Shown here piece after piece: positions 27,701 through 36,039 of a stretch of DNA of 64,000 nt. The DNA is from Salmonirosea aquatica. GTDB taxonomy: Bacteria; Bacteroidota; Bacteroidia; Cytophagales; Spirosomataceae. The notes under the pieces are model-generated. The model was given only the letters and a program-made list of their open reading frames with translations. It ran no database searches and was not told the origin of the DNA. Every line of letters starts with the position of its first letter. Position 1 is the stretch's first letter. Location: NCBI RefSeq assembly GCF_009296315.1, contig NZ_WHLY01000002.1, positions 1,116,001 through 1,180,000 on the forward strand, written 5' to 3'. Made by a program: the position numbers and the translations under genes.

Positions 27701-27966
27701 CGACTTCTTACTATGTAGAGAGTGGCTCGTTCCTGCGGGCGCGCCAGATGCAGCTTGGCTACACGCTACCGGCCAATTTGCTGAGTAAGATCGGCCTGAG
27801 CCGGGCGCGCGTGTATGTACAGGGGCAAAACATCTTTACCGTCACAAATTATTCGGGACCAGATCCGGATATTGGCATCCTGGGCAACGAATTGCAGATG
27901 GGTGTCGATCAGTTCCGTACGCCCTCGCCGCGCACCATCATTTTCGGGGTAAACCTGGCTCTCTAA
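24751..27966 (+). CDS. SusC/RagA-family TonB-dependent transporter (pair 4)
   Basis: This 1071-residue transporter has a signal peptide ending ALAQ (residues 25-28), a carboxypeptidase-regulatory-like domain (about 32-105), the signature ALEEVVVTGYTSEKKKDIIG (about 108-127), and a plug with RIRGFTSFGNNDPLYIIDGV and AANGVIVVTTKQGG. The barrel ends in TIIFGVNLAL. There is no STN domain. It is a paralog of the SusC at 19,487. The upstream 160 bases are AT-rich, consistent with its own promoter, although I see no exact TAnnTTTG box. Its SusD partner begins 35 bp downstream. Confidence 0.95.
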   Translation: MKKIYLGKFRNAGLLLFLTLLNLAALAQNRRVTGQVTDGSNTGIPGVTVLVKGSQVGANTDGSGNFAINVPADNDVLVFSFVGFKSQEVTIGNRSVIDVRMEEDVNALEEVVVTGYTSEKKKDIIGSVSVVDTKSTLQQPSSNLGNMLQGRASGVTVSGTGAPGAAAKVRIRGFTSFGNNDPLYIIDGVPTDNANALNPQDVASIQVLKDPVSASIYGSRAANGVIVVTTKQGGAKTEISYDGYYGIQTIPNRAYPSMMNTQQYYEYLQRAAEGADIPFKSNVFQNGIPKYLVTNSNFVANPTDATNPNFDRYNYDPYSYDNTYQIAETSPGTDWFHEITRPAPVQSHQLTATGGGDKGTYALGINYFGSDGVFKETGFNRVTIRANTRFKPRKWLTLGENVQMAFSRSYGSSGNPFDLGGGLDFSGESSPWYNAYRVPPFIPVRDIQGNFAGTSLGEAGSNITAPVSLARGRDNKYSGLNLLGNLFAQIEIAKGLMLSSSFGIDQRYGNGYNFTFITPEKAEPTRNNNYSEYFFKGGSWTWTNSLQYSLDINERNTLKLFAATESIFDQFRGINGTRTDYDFNDPAFRSLNTGKNLPQNGGSPSTPRTLYSIFGKAEYQFNDRYLFSATLRRDASSVFGPDNRVGIFPAVGVGWRLSEESFLKGVSAINDLKLRAGWGQLGSQRNVGSANAYSFYGASLTGTAYDLNGTNGLPVIGYRPSIIGNPNTKWEAAEMVNVGLDGSLWGGKLDFTVEYFNNKTKDLLVTRQPNGLEPSVGQPQINVGTMINKGVDAQFTTRGKITKDLTFDVGLTFTHYVNEAVKIDAEGSSALLFGAGRLGNIQRVEGGKPLASFWGWVVDGIFQSQAEVDAHADQSYKRVGSWKLRDINGDGIINGDDQTYIGNPIPKFQIGTDISLKYKAFDFQTFLFWNYGNDLYNYTKWATHLRGFVGGYNTEVLTDSWTPQNTSASLPILNANDTYSGSISTSYYVESGSFLRARQMQLGYTLPANLLSKIGLSRARVYVQGQNIFTVTNYSGPDPDIGILGNELQMGVDQFRTPSPRTIIFGVNLAL

Positions 27967-28001
27967 AACCTATTGAGGATTTTAATTCAGACTTATTCAT
28001 T

Positions 28002-29723
28002 ATGAAAAGATATATCAAGACAATCCTTTTATCGGCCGTCCTACTCGTGGGAATCACCGTTTCCTGCAAGGATAGCTTTCTGGACCGCCCACCCCTGGGG
28101 GCCATCGCCGAAACATCTCTTACTAATCCCAATGGGGTGAATGGCGCACTCATCGTGGCTTACCGGGGGCTCACCGGCGTGCAAATTGGAGCATGGTACA
28201 CCAGCGCTAACAACTGGCTTTGGGGTGGGATACGCTCGGACGATTCGTACAAAGGTTCCGAATCGCTGGATCAGGCTACGGAAATCAACCCTGTGGAGCG
28301 CTTCGAGGTACTGCCCAACGGGCCATCCGTAGGTAACAAATGGAGGGCGCTCTACGATGGAATCGGTATGGCCAACATCGTGTTGAGGCTGGTAGAGAAG
28401 ACCCCCGAAATTTCAGCGGAGAACAAGACCAGGATCATCGCCGAAGCCCGCTTTCTACGCGGCTTCCAGCACTTCGAGGCCAAGCGCAACTTTGGCAACG
28501 TACCCTATGTGGACGAAACGATCGAAGGTACCGACGCCTATAAGGCGCTGAAAAACGATCAGAGTATTTGGCCGCAGATCGAAGCCGATCTGAAATTCGC
28601 CTATGACAACCTTCCCGGCACCCAGACCGCCGTAGGGCGGGTGAATAAATGGGCGGCGGGTGCTTACTACGGCAAAGCGTTGCTGTACCAGAGCAAGTTC
28701 AGTGAAGCCAAGGCCGTATTCGATCAGGTGATTGCCAATGGTACTACGAGTAAAGGCGAAAAATATGGTCTGGTGTCTGAATTCAAGAATGTGTTCCGGG
28801 GTGAAGAGGAAAACGGAAAAGAAATCATTTTCAGCATCCAGTACACCGTGGGCGACGGGACAGGCGGAGCCAACAGCAACAAGGAAGGCGAGCTGACCAA
28901 TCCTCACAACGACGGTCCCGGCGGCTGCTGCGGATTTTACCAGCCTTCCCAAACGCTGGTCAATGCCTATCAGGTAGATGCCAAGGGCTTACCCTTTCTC
29001 GACACCTACAAAACCATGAATGTGAGGAGCCAGGAATCCGATCCGAACAACTACCCGGATCGGGGTATGCTCGATCCGCGCCTCGACTATACCGTAGGCC
29101 GTGTAGGAGTTCCTTACAAAGACTTTGGCCCAGCCAAAGCCACCTGGATTCGCCAGCTGGCCAACGGCGGCCCTTGGCTACCCAACAAAATGATTCAGTG
29201 GAAAGATGAGATCGGTACCTATTATATTCCCGGCGGCTGGGGACAAACCCAGTTGGGAAAGAACCAGATTCTGATGCGCTATGCTGATCTGCTCCTTATG
29301 GACGCCGAATGCGAGGTTGAGGTGGGTAGCCTGGACAAAGCACTCCAGTACGTCAACATGATCCGCACACGCGCAGCGGGTTCGAGTGTCGTCAAAATGG
29401 AGGATGGAAAGCCCGTGGCTGATTATAAAGTTGCGCCCTATTCCGGCCCCTGGACGGATAAGGAAGCGGCTCGCAAGGCCGTGCGCTTCGAACGTTTCAT
29501 CGAACTGGCTCAGGAAGGGCACCGCTTCTACGATTTGGTGCGCTGGGGCGTGGCCGATGTGGTAATTACGGATTTCCTTAACCGTGAGTCGAAAGTCAGA
29601 ACCAGTCTGGCGGGCGCCAAATTCACCAAGGGCAAGGACGAATACCTGCCCATCCCTGAGTTTGTGGTCAACCAGAGCAAGGTGGATGGGGTAGCCAACA
29701 TCAAGCAGAATCCGGGTTACTGA
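28002..29723 (+). CDS. SusD/RagB-family surface lipoprotein (pair 4, GCCGFYQPSQ subtype)
   Basis: This 573-residue SusD-type lipoprotein has a signal ending in ITVSCK (Cys22). It carries IIAEARFLRGFQHFEAKRNF, the shared GCCGFYQPSQ motif near residue 308, LLMDAECEVEVGSLDKALQY, and AARKAVRFERFIELAQEGHR with FYDLVRWGV. It ends in KQNPGY like the SusD at 151. Same order and spacing as pair 3 support a tandem duplication of a SusC/SusD unit followed by divergence. A very strong terminator follows. Confidence 0.94.
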   Translation: MKRYIKTILLSAVLLVGITVSCKDSFLDRPPLGAIAETSLTNPNGVNGALIVAYRGLTGVQIGAWYTSANNWLWGGIRSDDSYKGSESLDQATEINPVERFEVLPNGPSVGNKWRALYDGIGMANIVLRLVEKTPEISAENKTRIIAEARFLRGFQHFEAKRNFGNVPYVDETIEGTDAYKALKNDQSIWPQIEADLKFAYDNLPGTQTAVGRVNKWAAGAYYGKALLYQSKFSEAKAVFDQVIANGTTSKGEKYGLVSEFKNVFRGEEENGKEIIFSIQYTVGDGTGGANSNKEGELTNPHNDGPGGCCGFYQPSQTLVNAYQVDAKGLPFLDTYKTMNVRSQESDPNNYPDRGMLDPRLDYTVGRVGVPYKDFGPAKATWIRQLANGGPWLPNKMIQWKDEIGTYYIPGGWGQTQLGKNQILMRYADLLLMDAECEVEVGSLDKALQYVNMIRTRAAGSSVVKMEDGKPVADYKVAPYSGPWTDKEAARKAVRFERFIELAQEGHRFYDLVRWGVADVVITDFLNRESKVRTSLAGAKFTKGKDEYLPIPEFVVNQSKVDGVANIKQNPGY

Positions 29724-29740
29724 TTGTCGACAGGAGAATT

Positions 29741-29781
29741 AAAAAAGGAGACGGTGTGAATTATGCACCGTCTCCTTTTTT
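29741..29781 (+). terminator. strong intrinsic terminator closing the plus-strand SusC/SusD locus
   Basis: AAAAAAGGAGACGGTG pairs perfectly with CACCGTCTCCTTTTTT (16-bp stem, 9-base loop), ending in a run of T. It lies 18 bases after the SusD stop codon and marks the right edge of the glycan-uptake region. Confidence 0.93.
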
Positions 29782-29886
29782 GTTGCCCAGATCTTTCCGG
29801 GGCTAGTCCACTTTCTGGCACACTTCTTTACCGATCTAGCCTTACTTCAAGAGGAATTTTCACCGTCGATTCTCAACCTGCTGCCT

Positions 29887-30906
29887 ATGGAGCGTTACTG
29901 GCGATACCTGATTCCTGCCATACTCACCCTGCTTTTCATGGGTATATGTAGCAATACGCAGTATTACTACGTATATCTGCTCCTACTCGCAGCCAATATT
30001 CTGAACATCTACTGGGGTGAATTCAAAAATGGGGAATTACGCGACGAACTGCGTTTTTTTTACCGGTCCCGGGCTGCTTACACCATAAAATGCATAAATG
30101 CGGTGATCCTGATCGGACTAATCGTGTGGGGAATCGTTTTTGTGGATCGGCAAAACTTCTCCTGGGTACACCTTATTGGTTTCAGCGTAACCACCGGACT
30201 GCTTACCGGCTGCTTCATCGTCACACTGGCGCACGATCTGCTGCACAGCCACTCCAAAATCCAGAAAGCCTTGTCGGTGCTTCTACTCACCGCGGCCGGC
30301 ATCCCCCATTTTGCGACGGAGCACGTTTGCGGCCATCACCGGGACATCGGCCTACAGGAAGATCCCACAACCGCCAAACTGAACGAAAATTTCTATTCCT
30401 ATTTCTTCAAAATCACCTGTCTGAACCTGCGGGAAAGCTACCTTACCCAGTATGGTTTACCGACCTACCTCCGCCGTAAAATTCTGCGCACCAATCTGGC
30501 CATGCTGGCGCTGCTGATTACGGTATGGGGCTGCATTTTTGTTTTTAGCCGCCATCCCGCCGCGTGTCTGACCTTTTTTGTTCTGCAGGGATTCATTTCG
30601 TATGTACTGTATGAGCTGATCAATTACATTCAGCATTATGGGCTCTTCCGTCAGGATCGCCGAGACGACATTACACTCCAATTGTCCTGGAACTGCTACT
30701 ACAAATACACCAACTACATCCTGTTTTTGCTACCTCTGCATTCGCTGCATCACCTACCCGTCCGTAGCCGAAAGATAACCGATCTAAAATCAGGCCCTCG
30801 GATGCCCTACCTGTATTTCCTGATGATCACGATGGCGCTGCTGCCTCCCCTATGGTTCAGTAAAATGAACGGCCTGGCTATGCGTTACAATCCAAGGCCA
30901 TCATGA
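29887..30906 (+). CDS. AlkB-like membrane di-iron hydroxylase/desaturase (copy 1)
   Basis: This 339-residue integral membrane protein carries the histidine boxes of the alkane-hydroxylase (AlkB)/fatty-acid desaturase superfamily: HDLLH (116-120), EHVCGHHRDIGLQEDP (145-160), NYIQHYGL (246-253) and LHSLHH (284-289). NYIQHYGL is very close to the NYIEHYGL box that distinguishes AlkB and xylene monooxygenase from ordinary desaturases. About six membrane helices surround the boxes. It should bind two irons and use oxygen to hydroxylate or desaturate an alkyl chain. The ATGA overlap with the next gene (a beta-barrel protein) shows translational coupling. No rubredoxin or ferredoxin gene is nearby. 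The substrate is unknown. The neighbouring PagL-like gene raises the possibility of an outer-membrane lipid acyl chain rather than an alkane. Confidence 0.85.
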   Translation: MERYWRYLIPAILTLLFMGICSNTQYYYVYLLLLAANILNIYWGEFKNGELRDELRFFYRSRAAYTIKCINAVILIGLIVWGIVFVDRQNFSWVHLIGFSVTTGLLTGCFIVTLAHDLLHSHSKIQKALSVLLLTAAGIPHFATEHVCGHHRDIGLQEDPTTAKLNENFYSYFFKITCLNLRESYLTQYGLPTYLRRKILRTNLAMLALLITVWGCIFVFSRHPAACLTFFVLQGFISYVLYELINYIQHYGLFRQDRRDDITLQLSWNCYYKYTNYILFLLPLHSLHHLPVRSRKITDLKSGPRMPYLYFLMITMALLPPLWFSKMNGLAMRYNPRPS

Positions 30907-31523
30907 AACAAAAAACCTTTCTGTGGTATGTAGCTATCCCATTGCTTTGTATGGTGGGCAGAGATTGCCCGGCTCAGGACAATTTTGGGCTGCGCTATGT
31001 GTTTGGTACCTTACATCCCGGCGGTGATAAAACTGCACCACTGCAACCCCGGAAACTGGACAAAAATGCAGTAGCCGTAATTAACTGGGGCTTCATTGCC
31101 TCCTATGAGCGCTACATCTACAAAAAACGCCTGGCCCTAAAAGTGGCGCAGGGCGGGTACAGCGACTGCGCCGAACTGTTTGCCGGGCATACGCATCTGG
31201 GCTTCCGGGTCAATTTCCTGAATGGCCGCCGGCATTACCTCGAGTTCGGCTTTGGACCTACTTTCGTGTACCGCCAGAGTTGGAATCGGCTCGACGGGTA
31301 CGTACAGCAAACGCCCCGGCTAAAAAACTCGGAGCACTGGCAGTATGCTTTCGTATGGTACGGGGGCGAACTGGAATATGACTACAAAATCAGTAAGAAC
31401 ATCGATCTGAATATCAATGTCATTCCCGGCTATCCCGATTTCTATACCTTTGCCATCGGAGCCCGGTACTGGCTGCGTCCCATTCCGGCCAACCGGGACT
31501 GGAACAAGCGCAAAGAGTACTAA
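30903..31523 (+). CDS. putative outer-membrane beta-barrel protein, unrecognised family
   Basis: I do not recognise this 206-residue protein by family. It has an N-terminal signal-like segment (FLWYVAIPLLCMVG, ending about DCPAQ), then alternating amphipathic strands rich in Tyr, Phe and Gly, including GFRVNFLNGRRHYLEFGFGP and YTFAIGARYWLRP, typical of a small outer-membrane barrel. The start overlaps the stop of the AlkB-like gene by four bases, so the two are co-translated. It converges with the PagL-like gene, with only three bases between the stop codons. A role with the AlkB-like enzyme in outer-membrane lipid handling is possible but is an inference. Confidence 0.75.
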   Translation: MKQKTFLWYVAIPLLCMVGRDCPAQDNFGLRYVFGTLHPGGDKTAPLQPRKLDKNAVAVINWGFIASYERYIYKKRLALKVAQGGYSDCAELFAGHTHLGFRVNFLNGRRHYLEFGFGPTFVYRQSWNRLDGYVQQTPRLKNSEHWQYAFVWYGGELEYDYKISKNIDLNINVIPGYPDFYTFAIGARYWLRPIPANRDWNKRKEY

Positions 31524-31526
31524 ACT

Positions 31527-32570
31527 TCAAAACGTGTAGCCCGCTGCCAGCTCTACATGAGCCGCCCGGAAACCGTGGGCTTTGATGGTAGCCCCGATCG
31601 AGAATCCGTTGGCAATCTGCTTTTGCAGCTCGCAAGGGTACCAGGCAATTCCGACTTTGGCGTAGGTTCTGCTTTCATCGGCTATGGGCGGAGTCAGGTA
31701 GACACCGAACCCGTACCGCGTAACCAAGTGCGCGAAAAGTACCTCTTCCTCAAGGTACCCCGCCAGTTGAGTTTTTTCTCCTTTTCCCACCCTTCCTAGT
31801 TCCAGGCCAGCTCCTGTTCGAAAACGGGTACTGTGTTGATAAAAAACCAGTAGCCCAGCCTGGATATTTTGCTGAATCTGATTCTCCGATTTCTTGTAAT
31901 CATAAAGTCCGTCAGCCAGGTAGAAGCGATACCGCCAGCGTCTAAAGTCCGTTGCCAGTTTGTACGGAATGCGTGTTGGTAATTCACCAAAGGGAAAATA
32001 AACCAGTTGCCCGTACCCCAGCCAGGAATTCAGCCCCGCGTTGGGCCGCACCAGGTTTCCGTTGGAAATATGGCTCGCCACGATACCGACCTTGCCAGCA
32101 AACCGGGCTCGGGTTTTGAACTGGTACCCTATATCCAGAATTGAAGAAGCATTCAACTTACTTCCCAAGGGTACCTTTTGCATTCTTTCAAAATCGCCCG
32201 TAACGTAGGCCAATCCGGTACCGTGCTTGATTTGCCATTGACCTACCTTCGATTCAGCCACGTTAAATTCCAGATAGGGAATCAAAACGAAAACACTACC
32301 TGGTCCGCTGGTACCCGGAAACCCGCGGGCCGAGATTTGTAGACCCATTTGTGGGTACCTATGGTCGGCCTGCCAGTACTTTTCTCCGGAAGTCTGCTGG
32401 TTGATCTCCAACACAAAACCATACTGCCGGTAGGCGGGAATTTTATCCGTTGAAAAACTGGCTCCTCCCTGAAACCCCGACTGAATGGATAAGCCCTGCC
32501 GTGGAAAATCCGTCTGTGCAAAAACACAGCGCGTCATGAAAAGTAAAAGAATGCCGGAGCTAAGCCTCAT
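31527..32570 (-). CDS. PagL-like acyloxyacyl hydrolase (lipid A 3-O-deacylase family)
   Basis: This protein of about 347 residues begins at the ATG at 32570, which opens a signal peptide (MRLSSGILLLFMTRCVFAQ). A longer in-frame start at 32606 would add 12 polar residues. It is a predicted outer-membrane beta-barrel. The segment ASHISNGNLVRPNAGLNSW fits the PagL/acyloxyacyl-hydrolase motif, in which a His and a Ser separated by one residue form the catalytic site (here HIS), followed by the conserved Asn-rich stretch. PagL removes the 3-O acyl chain from lipid A at the outer membrane. The C-terminus ends in the aromatic residue of a barrel strand (AAGYTF). It overlaps the stop of the upstream AlkB-like gene by a few bases, so the two are coupled. 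It is longer than classical PagL (about 170 residues), as is usual for Bacteroidota members. Confidence 0.8.
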   Translation of the reverse strand: MRLSSGILLLFMTRCVFAQTDFPRQGLSIQSGFQGGASFSTDKIPAYRQYGFVLEINQQTSGEKYWQADHRYPQMGLQISARGFPGTSGPGSVFVLIPYLEFNVAESKVGQWQIKHGTGLAYVTGDFERMQKVPLGSKLNASSILDIGYQFKTRARFAGKVGIVASHISNGNLVRPNAGLNSWLGYGQLVYFPFGELPTRIPYKLATDFRRWRYRFYLADGLYDYKKSENQIQQNIQAGLLVFYQHSTRFRTGAGLELGRVGKGEKTQLAGYLEEEVLFAHLVTRYGFGVYLTPPIADESRTYAKVGIAWYPCELQKQIANGFSIGATIKAHGFRAAHVELAAGYTF

Positions 32571-33605
32571 ACTTTTCCGGTCGGGCATGGGTAGGTACCT
32601 TCTCATCCATCAGCCGAAACCAGCGGGCGGGAATCCACGCCCTGACCAGCATCTTAGCGAAAGGCAGGGGCATGGATAAGCCGGCAAAATCGCGGATTTC
32701 GTCCAGACGTTCTTCCCTTAGATGATGGATGGAGTGCACGGGCATCATATAGTGCATCCAGGTCGAGGTACGGTAGTAGCAATTCCAGGCATGGTGCAGT
32801 TGTACCGCTTCGGCCTGCCCGATCTGGTTTGTTTTCCGCCGCAGTCCGTAGTGCTGGATGTAGGTTACCGATTCATAAATCAGTGTGACCAGTATGAACT
32901 GCGCCAAAACACAAGCGAATACCCGACCGCCCAGGAACAAGGTACCCATCAGATAAAAAATACAAGCCAGCAGCCGCGCTACGTTGCCCCGGATGATACT
33001 ACGTTTGCGCGGACGGGGAAAGGTACCCCCCGAAAAAAAAGCATGCGGACGCGTGCCCCAATGGAACGCCGAAAGTAGGTATAAATCCCCTCTCCTACCC
33101 GCGCCGTGGCCGGATCGCCGGAGGTACCTACGTGGCGGTGGTGGATATAGATATGGTCCGCTTCGAGGTAGAAAAAGCCATTTTGCAAAAGCAGCGCCGT
33201 CGATAGCAAACGATCCATTGTACGAGTGGAGTGCATCAGGTCATGGGCGAGGGAAATGGCAAAGTTGCTGTTGATGATGACGACGGAATAAATAAAAACC
33301 ACCAGCGCCCAGCCCGCCAGCTCGTGCTGAGCCAGAAATATAAGTACCCAACCATTGAAACCCACAAAGAAAAGTCCGGATGCCGTCTTGAGGTAGGTCA
33401 TCAACGGACTATGGTGAAAAAAATCGTATTCGGCCACTACCTCCGCCACGCTGAATTGGCCGATTGACTTACGCGCCAGCCCAACGATCAGAATGATTCC
33501 CATTGCCACCCACACGAAATTGGTAGCCGCAGTCACCATAAAAACTGTGGTAATGAGCACCGGCAACAAATAGGGAAGCGCGCGCCTGGATGTGGATGAT
33601 TGCAT
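32560..33605 (-). pseudogene. AlkB-like membrane di-iron enzyme (copy 2), split by one frameshift
   Basis: Two minus-strand frames together make one AlkB-like protein of about 348 residues, almost the same length as copy 1 (339). The first frame starts at the ATG at 33605 (MQSSTSRRALPYLLPVL) and holds HDLMH and EADHIYIHHRHVGTSGDPA. It then runs into a stop at 32979. The second frame continues with RKRSIIRGNVARLL, VTYIQHYGL and VHSIHH up to the stop at 32560. The frames join at 33026-33040, where the plus strand has six C, one G and eight A. One extra base in either run restores the reading frame (for example giving FFSGGTFPRPR). All histidine boxes are intact, so the break is recent, a sequencing error, or a recoding or phase-variable site. 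The last 11 bases overlap the PagL-like start. Confidence 0.85.
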
Positions 33606-33642
33606 GGTGTTACGTAAAATAGAGCATTCCCGAGTTTCACTA

Positions 33643-34224
33643 CTATTCCGGTTCGGAGGTACCTGGCCGCAAAAACTCTTCCGTAAAATGTTCCTTTCTG
33701 AGTGGTTGCGCAAATTTTTCGGCGTTGTAGGTACCTGAATTACCCCGAGGAATGGAGAGGGATTTCCAGGCATTGTCCCGCAGCATTTTACCGATAAAAA
33801 CGATCTGCCCCACGTGGTAGGCATAGTGCGCGAGCTGCCGATTGATCGCCTCCGTAACGGTATGTCCTTGGTTGCGGATATAAACCGTATTTTCCAGCTC
33901 GGCTTCGGTCAGGGGACGCAGGGCTGCAAACAGGCAGTTCCAGCCTTCATTCCATTTCGTCATCATGTCTTCCCGGTTGGTAATGTCATCGTCGAATTCA
34001 CCTTCGCGGTCGCGCCATTCTTTTTCCCCATCGGAGGTCAGAAAATCCGTCCAGCGCGACAGCATGTTGCCCCACAGATGTTTTACAATCGCCGCAATGC
34101 TGTTGCTGTCTTCGTTGGCTTTCCAGAACAATTGATCGTCCGAAAGCTGGTCAAAGGATTTGTCGCCCAGCATTTTGTAATATTCAAACTGCTTGATGAC
34201 GCTGGTGAGGTAGGTACTGTTCAT
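33643..34224 (-). CDS. DinB-superfamily protein (DUF1572-like)
   Basis: This protein of about 193 residues is a four-helix-bundle DinB-superfamily member of the DUF1572 type. The likely metal ligands are visible: a His in IVKHLWGN (near residue 53) and two in HYAYHVGQIVFIGKML (near residue 133-137). DinB-fold proteins bind a divalent metal, and several are thiol transferases, but this subgroup has no established reaction. I chose the ATG at 34224 (MNSTYLTSVIKQFEYY) since family members begin with this helix; a longer frame starts at 34248. It lies upstream of the frameshifted AlkB-like gene on the same strand with a 37-bp gap, so they may be cotranscribed. Confidence 0.85.
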   Translation of the reverse strand: MNSTYLTSVIKQFEYYKMLGDKSFDQLSDDQLFWKANEDSNSIAAIVKHLWGNMLSRWTDFLTSDGEKEWRDREGEFDDDITNREDMMTKWNEGWNCLFAALRPLTEAELENTVYIRNQGHTVTEAINRQLAHYAYHVGQIVFIGKMLRDNAWKSLSIPRGNSGTYNAEKFAQPLRKEHFTEEFLRPGTSEPE

Positions 34225-34338
34225 ACTTGATTTTGGAAAGGTCAACAAAAATAACGCGATGGTAGTACGAATAAAATATATTCCGAGTGCTAAGTAGTAT
34301 TTCAGTTTTCATCCAAAAAATCCTTTTAGAAAAAATCC

Positions 34339-34346
34339 TATCTTTG
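34339..34346 (+). promoter_or_regulatory. candidate -7 promoter box upstream of the SulP transporter gene
   Basis: TATCTTTG matches the Bacteroidota TAnnTTTG box exactly and lies in an AT-rich stretch. I see no good TTTG at the expected -33 distance. A transcript from here would have a leader of about 140 bases before the ATG at 34493. Confidence 0.35.
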
Positions 34347-34492
34347 CAAAAAATCATGCGAATACATTCTTTACAATAATCTTCGTTTTCTTTCTCCTTT
34401 CGAATAAATTACTGTTTTAATCCTAAAATATTCATTTGTCAGCTTCCCGGAAAAATTCATTTTCCATTCTGGTTGGCATTGACTCGTTCCTG

Positions 34493-36022
34493 ATGAAAAA
34501 ATACTTCAACCTCTTCGATCTTTCCCAAAAAGTCGACTATAAAACCGAAGTCCTGTCGGGACTGACGGTAGCCCTGGCGTTGGTACCCGAGGCGGTGGCC
34601 TTTGCCTTTATCGCCGGACTTTCTCCTTTAACAGGGCTGTATGCGGCTTTTATGATGGGGCTGATCACTTCCATCTTTGGCGGACGTCCCGGTATGATTT
34701 CGGGGGCAACGGGCGCGGTGGCAGTAGTGCTGGTCACACTGGCCAAATCACACGGCGTCGAGTATATATTCGCCACAGTGGTGCTGGCCGGCCTCATTCA
34801 GGTAGCGGCGGGTGTGCTGCGGCTGGGAAAATTGATGCGGCTGGTACCCCACCCCGTAATTTTCGGCTTCGTGAATGGATTGGCTATCATCATTTTCATG
34901 TCGCAGCTGGACCAGTTCAAGGATGTTTCGGGTGCCTGGCTGACGGGTACCCCTTTGTATATTTTACTGGGCCTGGTACTGACTACCATGTTCATTATCT
35001 GGGCGATGCCCAAATTCACCAAAGCCATTCCTGCCTCCCTGACCGCCATTTTGGTCGTGTTCGGCATTGTGACGGCTTTCGGCATTGATACCAAAACGGT
35101 GGGCGACATGGCTTCCATTCAGGGTGGCTTTCCACCGTTTCATCTGCCCAGGGTACCTTTTACGTTTGAAACCCTGACCCTAATTTTTCCCTACGCCGCC
35201 ATCGTGGCTGGCGTTGGCCTGATCGAAAGTCTGCTGACCCTGAATATCATCGACGAAATAACCGAGACGCGCGGACGCGGCAACAAAGAAGCCGTGGCTC
35301 AGGGTGCCGCCAATATTTTGTCGGGTGTATTTTCGGGCATGGGAGGCTGCGCCATGATCGGACAGAGCTTGATTAACATTTCTTCCGGGGCACGGGCGCG
35401 ACTGTCGGGTATTGTGGCGTCGGTGATGCTGCTGGTGTTCATTATGTTCGGCTCGGGGCTGATCGAAAAGCTACCCATGGCCGCCCTGACGGGACTGATG
35501 ATTATGGTAGCCATAGGTACCTTCGAGTGGGCCAGTCTGCGTACTTTTACCAAAATGCCCCGGTCCGACGTGTTCGTGATGGTACTGGTCACCCTAGTCA
35601 CGGCTGTGCTGCACAACCTGGCTTTGGCCGTAATCGTGGGGGTTATTATTGCCGCGCTGGTTTTTGCCTGGGACAACGCCAAACGTATCCGGGCCCGTAA
35701 GCGTTTCGACGAACAGGGAATCAAACATTATGAAATCTACGGACCGCTGTTTTTTGGTTCGGTCACAGCCTTCAATGAGAAATTTGACGTCCTGAACGAT
35801 CCCGAGGAAATTGTGATTGATTTTGAAGAAAGCCGCGTGGTGGATATGTCGGCCATCGAAGCCCTGAACAAAATTACCGAGCGATATAGCAAGGTAGGTA
35901 AGAAAGTACATTTAAAACACCTCAGCCCCGATTGTCGGAAACTGCTCGCCAACGCCGAGGAGTTGATCGATGTGAACGTGCTGGAAGATCCGCGTTACAA
36001 AGTGGCGGTGGATATGGTGTAG
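34493..36022 (+). CDS. SulP-family anion transporter with C-terminal STAS domain
   Basis: This protein of about 509 residues belongs to the SulP family, which carries sulfate, bicarbonate or other anions. The N-terminal membrane part (about 15-400) has the family segments GLTVALALVPEAVAFAFIAG, SPLTGLYAAFMMGLIT and FGGRPGMISGATGAVAVVLV. A STAS domain follows (about 410-505, with EIVIDFEESRVVDMSAIEAL). I chose the ATG at 34493 (MKKYFNLFDLSQKVDYKTEV). A longer open frame begins with TTG at 34436 but adds only a polar stretch. The short N-terminus and the GATGAVAVVLV segment fit bacterial sulfate or bicarbonate carriers. The substrate is undecided. It stands alone, convergent with the pentapeptide-repeat gene. 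Confidence 0.92.
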   Translation: MKKYFNLFDLSQKVDYKTEVLSGLTVALALVPEAVAFAFIAGLSPLTGLYAAFMMGLITSIFGGRPGMISGATGAVAVVLVTLAKSHGVEYIFATVVLAGLIQVAAGVLRLGKLMRLVPHPVIFGFVNGLAIIIFMSQLDQFKDVSGAWLTGTPLYILLGLVLTTMFIIWAMPKFTKAIPASLTAILVVFGIVTAFGIDTKTVGDMASIQGGFPPFHLPRVPFTFETLTLIFPYAAIVAGVGLIESLLTLNIIDEITETRGRGNKEAVAQGAANILSGVFSGMGGCAMIGQSLINISSGARARLSGIVASVMLLVFIMFGSGLIEKLPMAALTGLMIMVAIGTFEWASLRTFTKMPRSDVFVMVLVTLVTAVLHNLALAVIVGVIIAALVFAWDNAKRIRARKRFDEQGIKHYEIYGPLFFGSVTAFNEKFDVLNDPEEIVIDFEESRVVDMSAIEALNKITERYSKVGKKVHLKHLSPDCRKLLANAEELIDVNVLEDPRYKVAVDMV

Positions 36023-36039
36023 GGTACTAGGGTACCCCC

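Noticed and set aside
33606-33824. N-terminal extension of the second AlkB-like frame
   Set aside because: These 73 residues overlap the DinB-like gene in another frame and have no similarity to the membrane enzyme. The start at 33605 matches copy 1.
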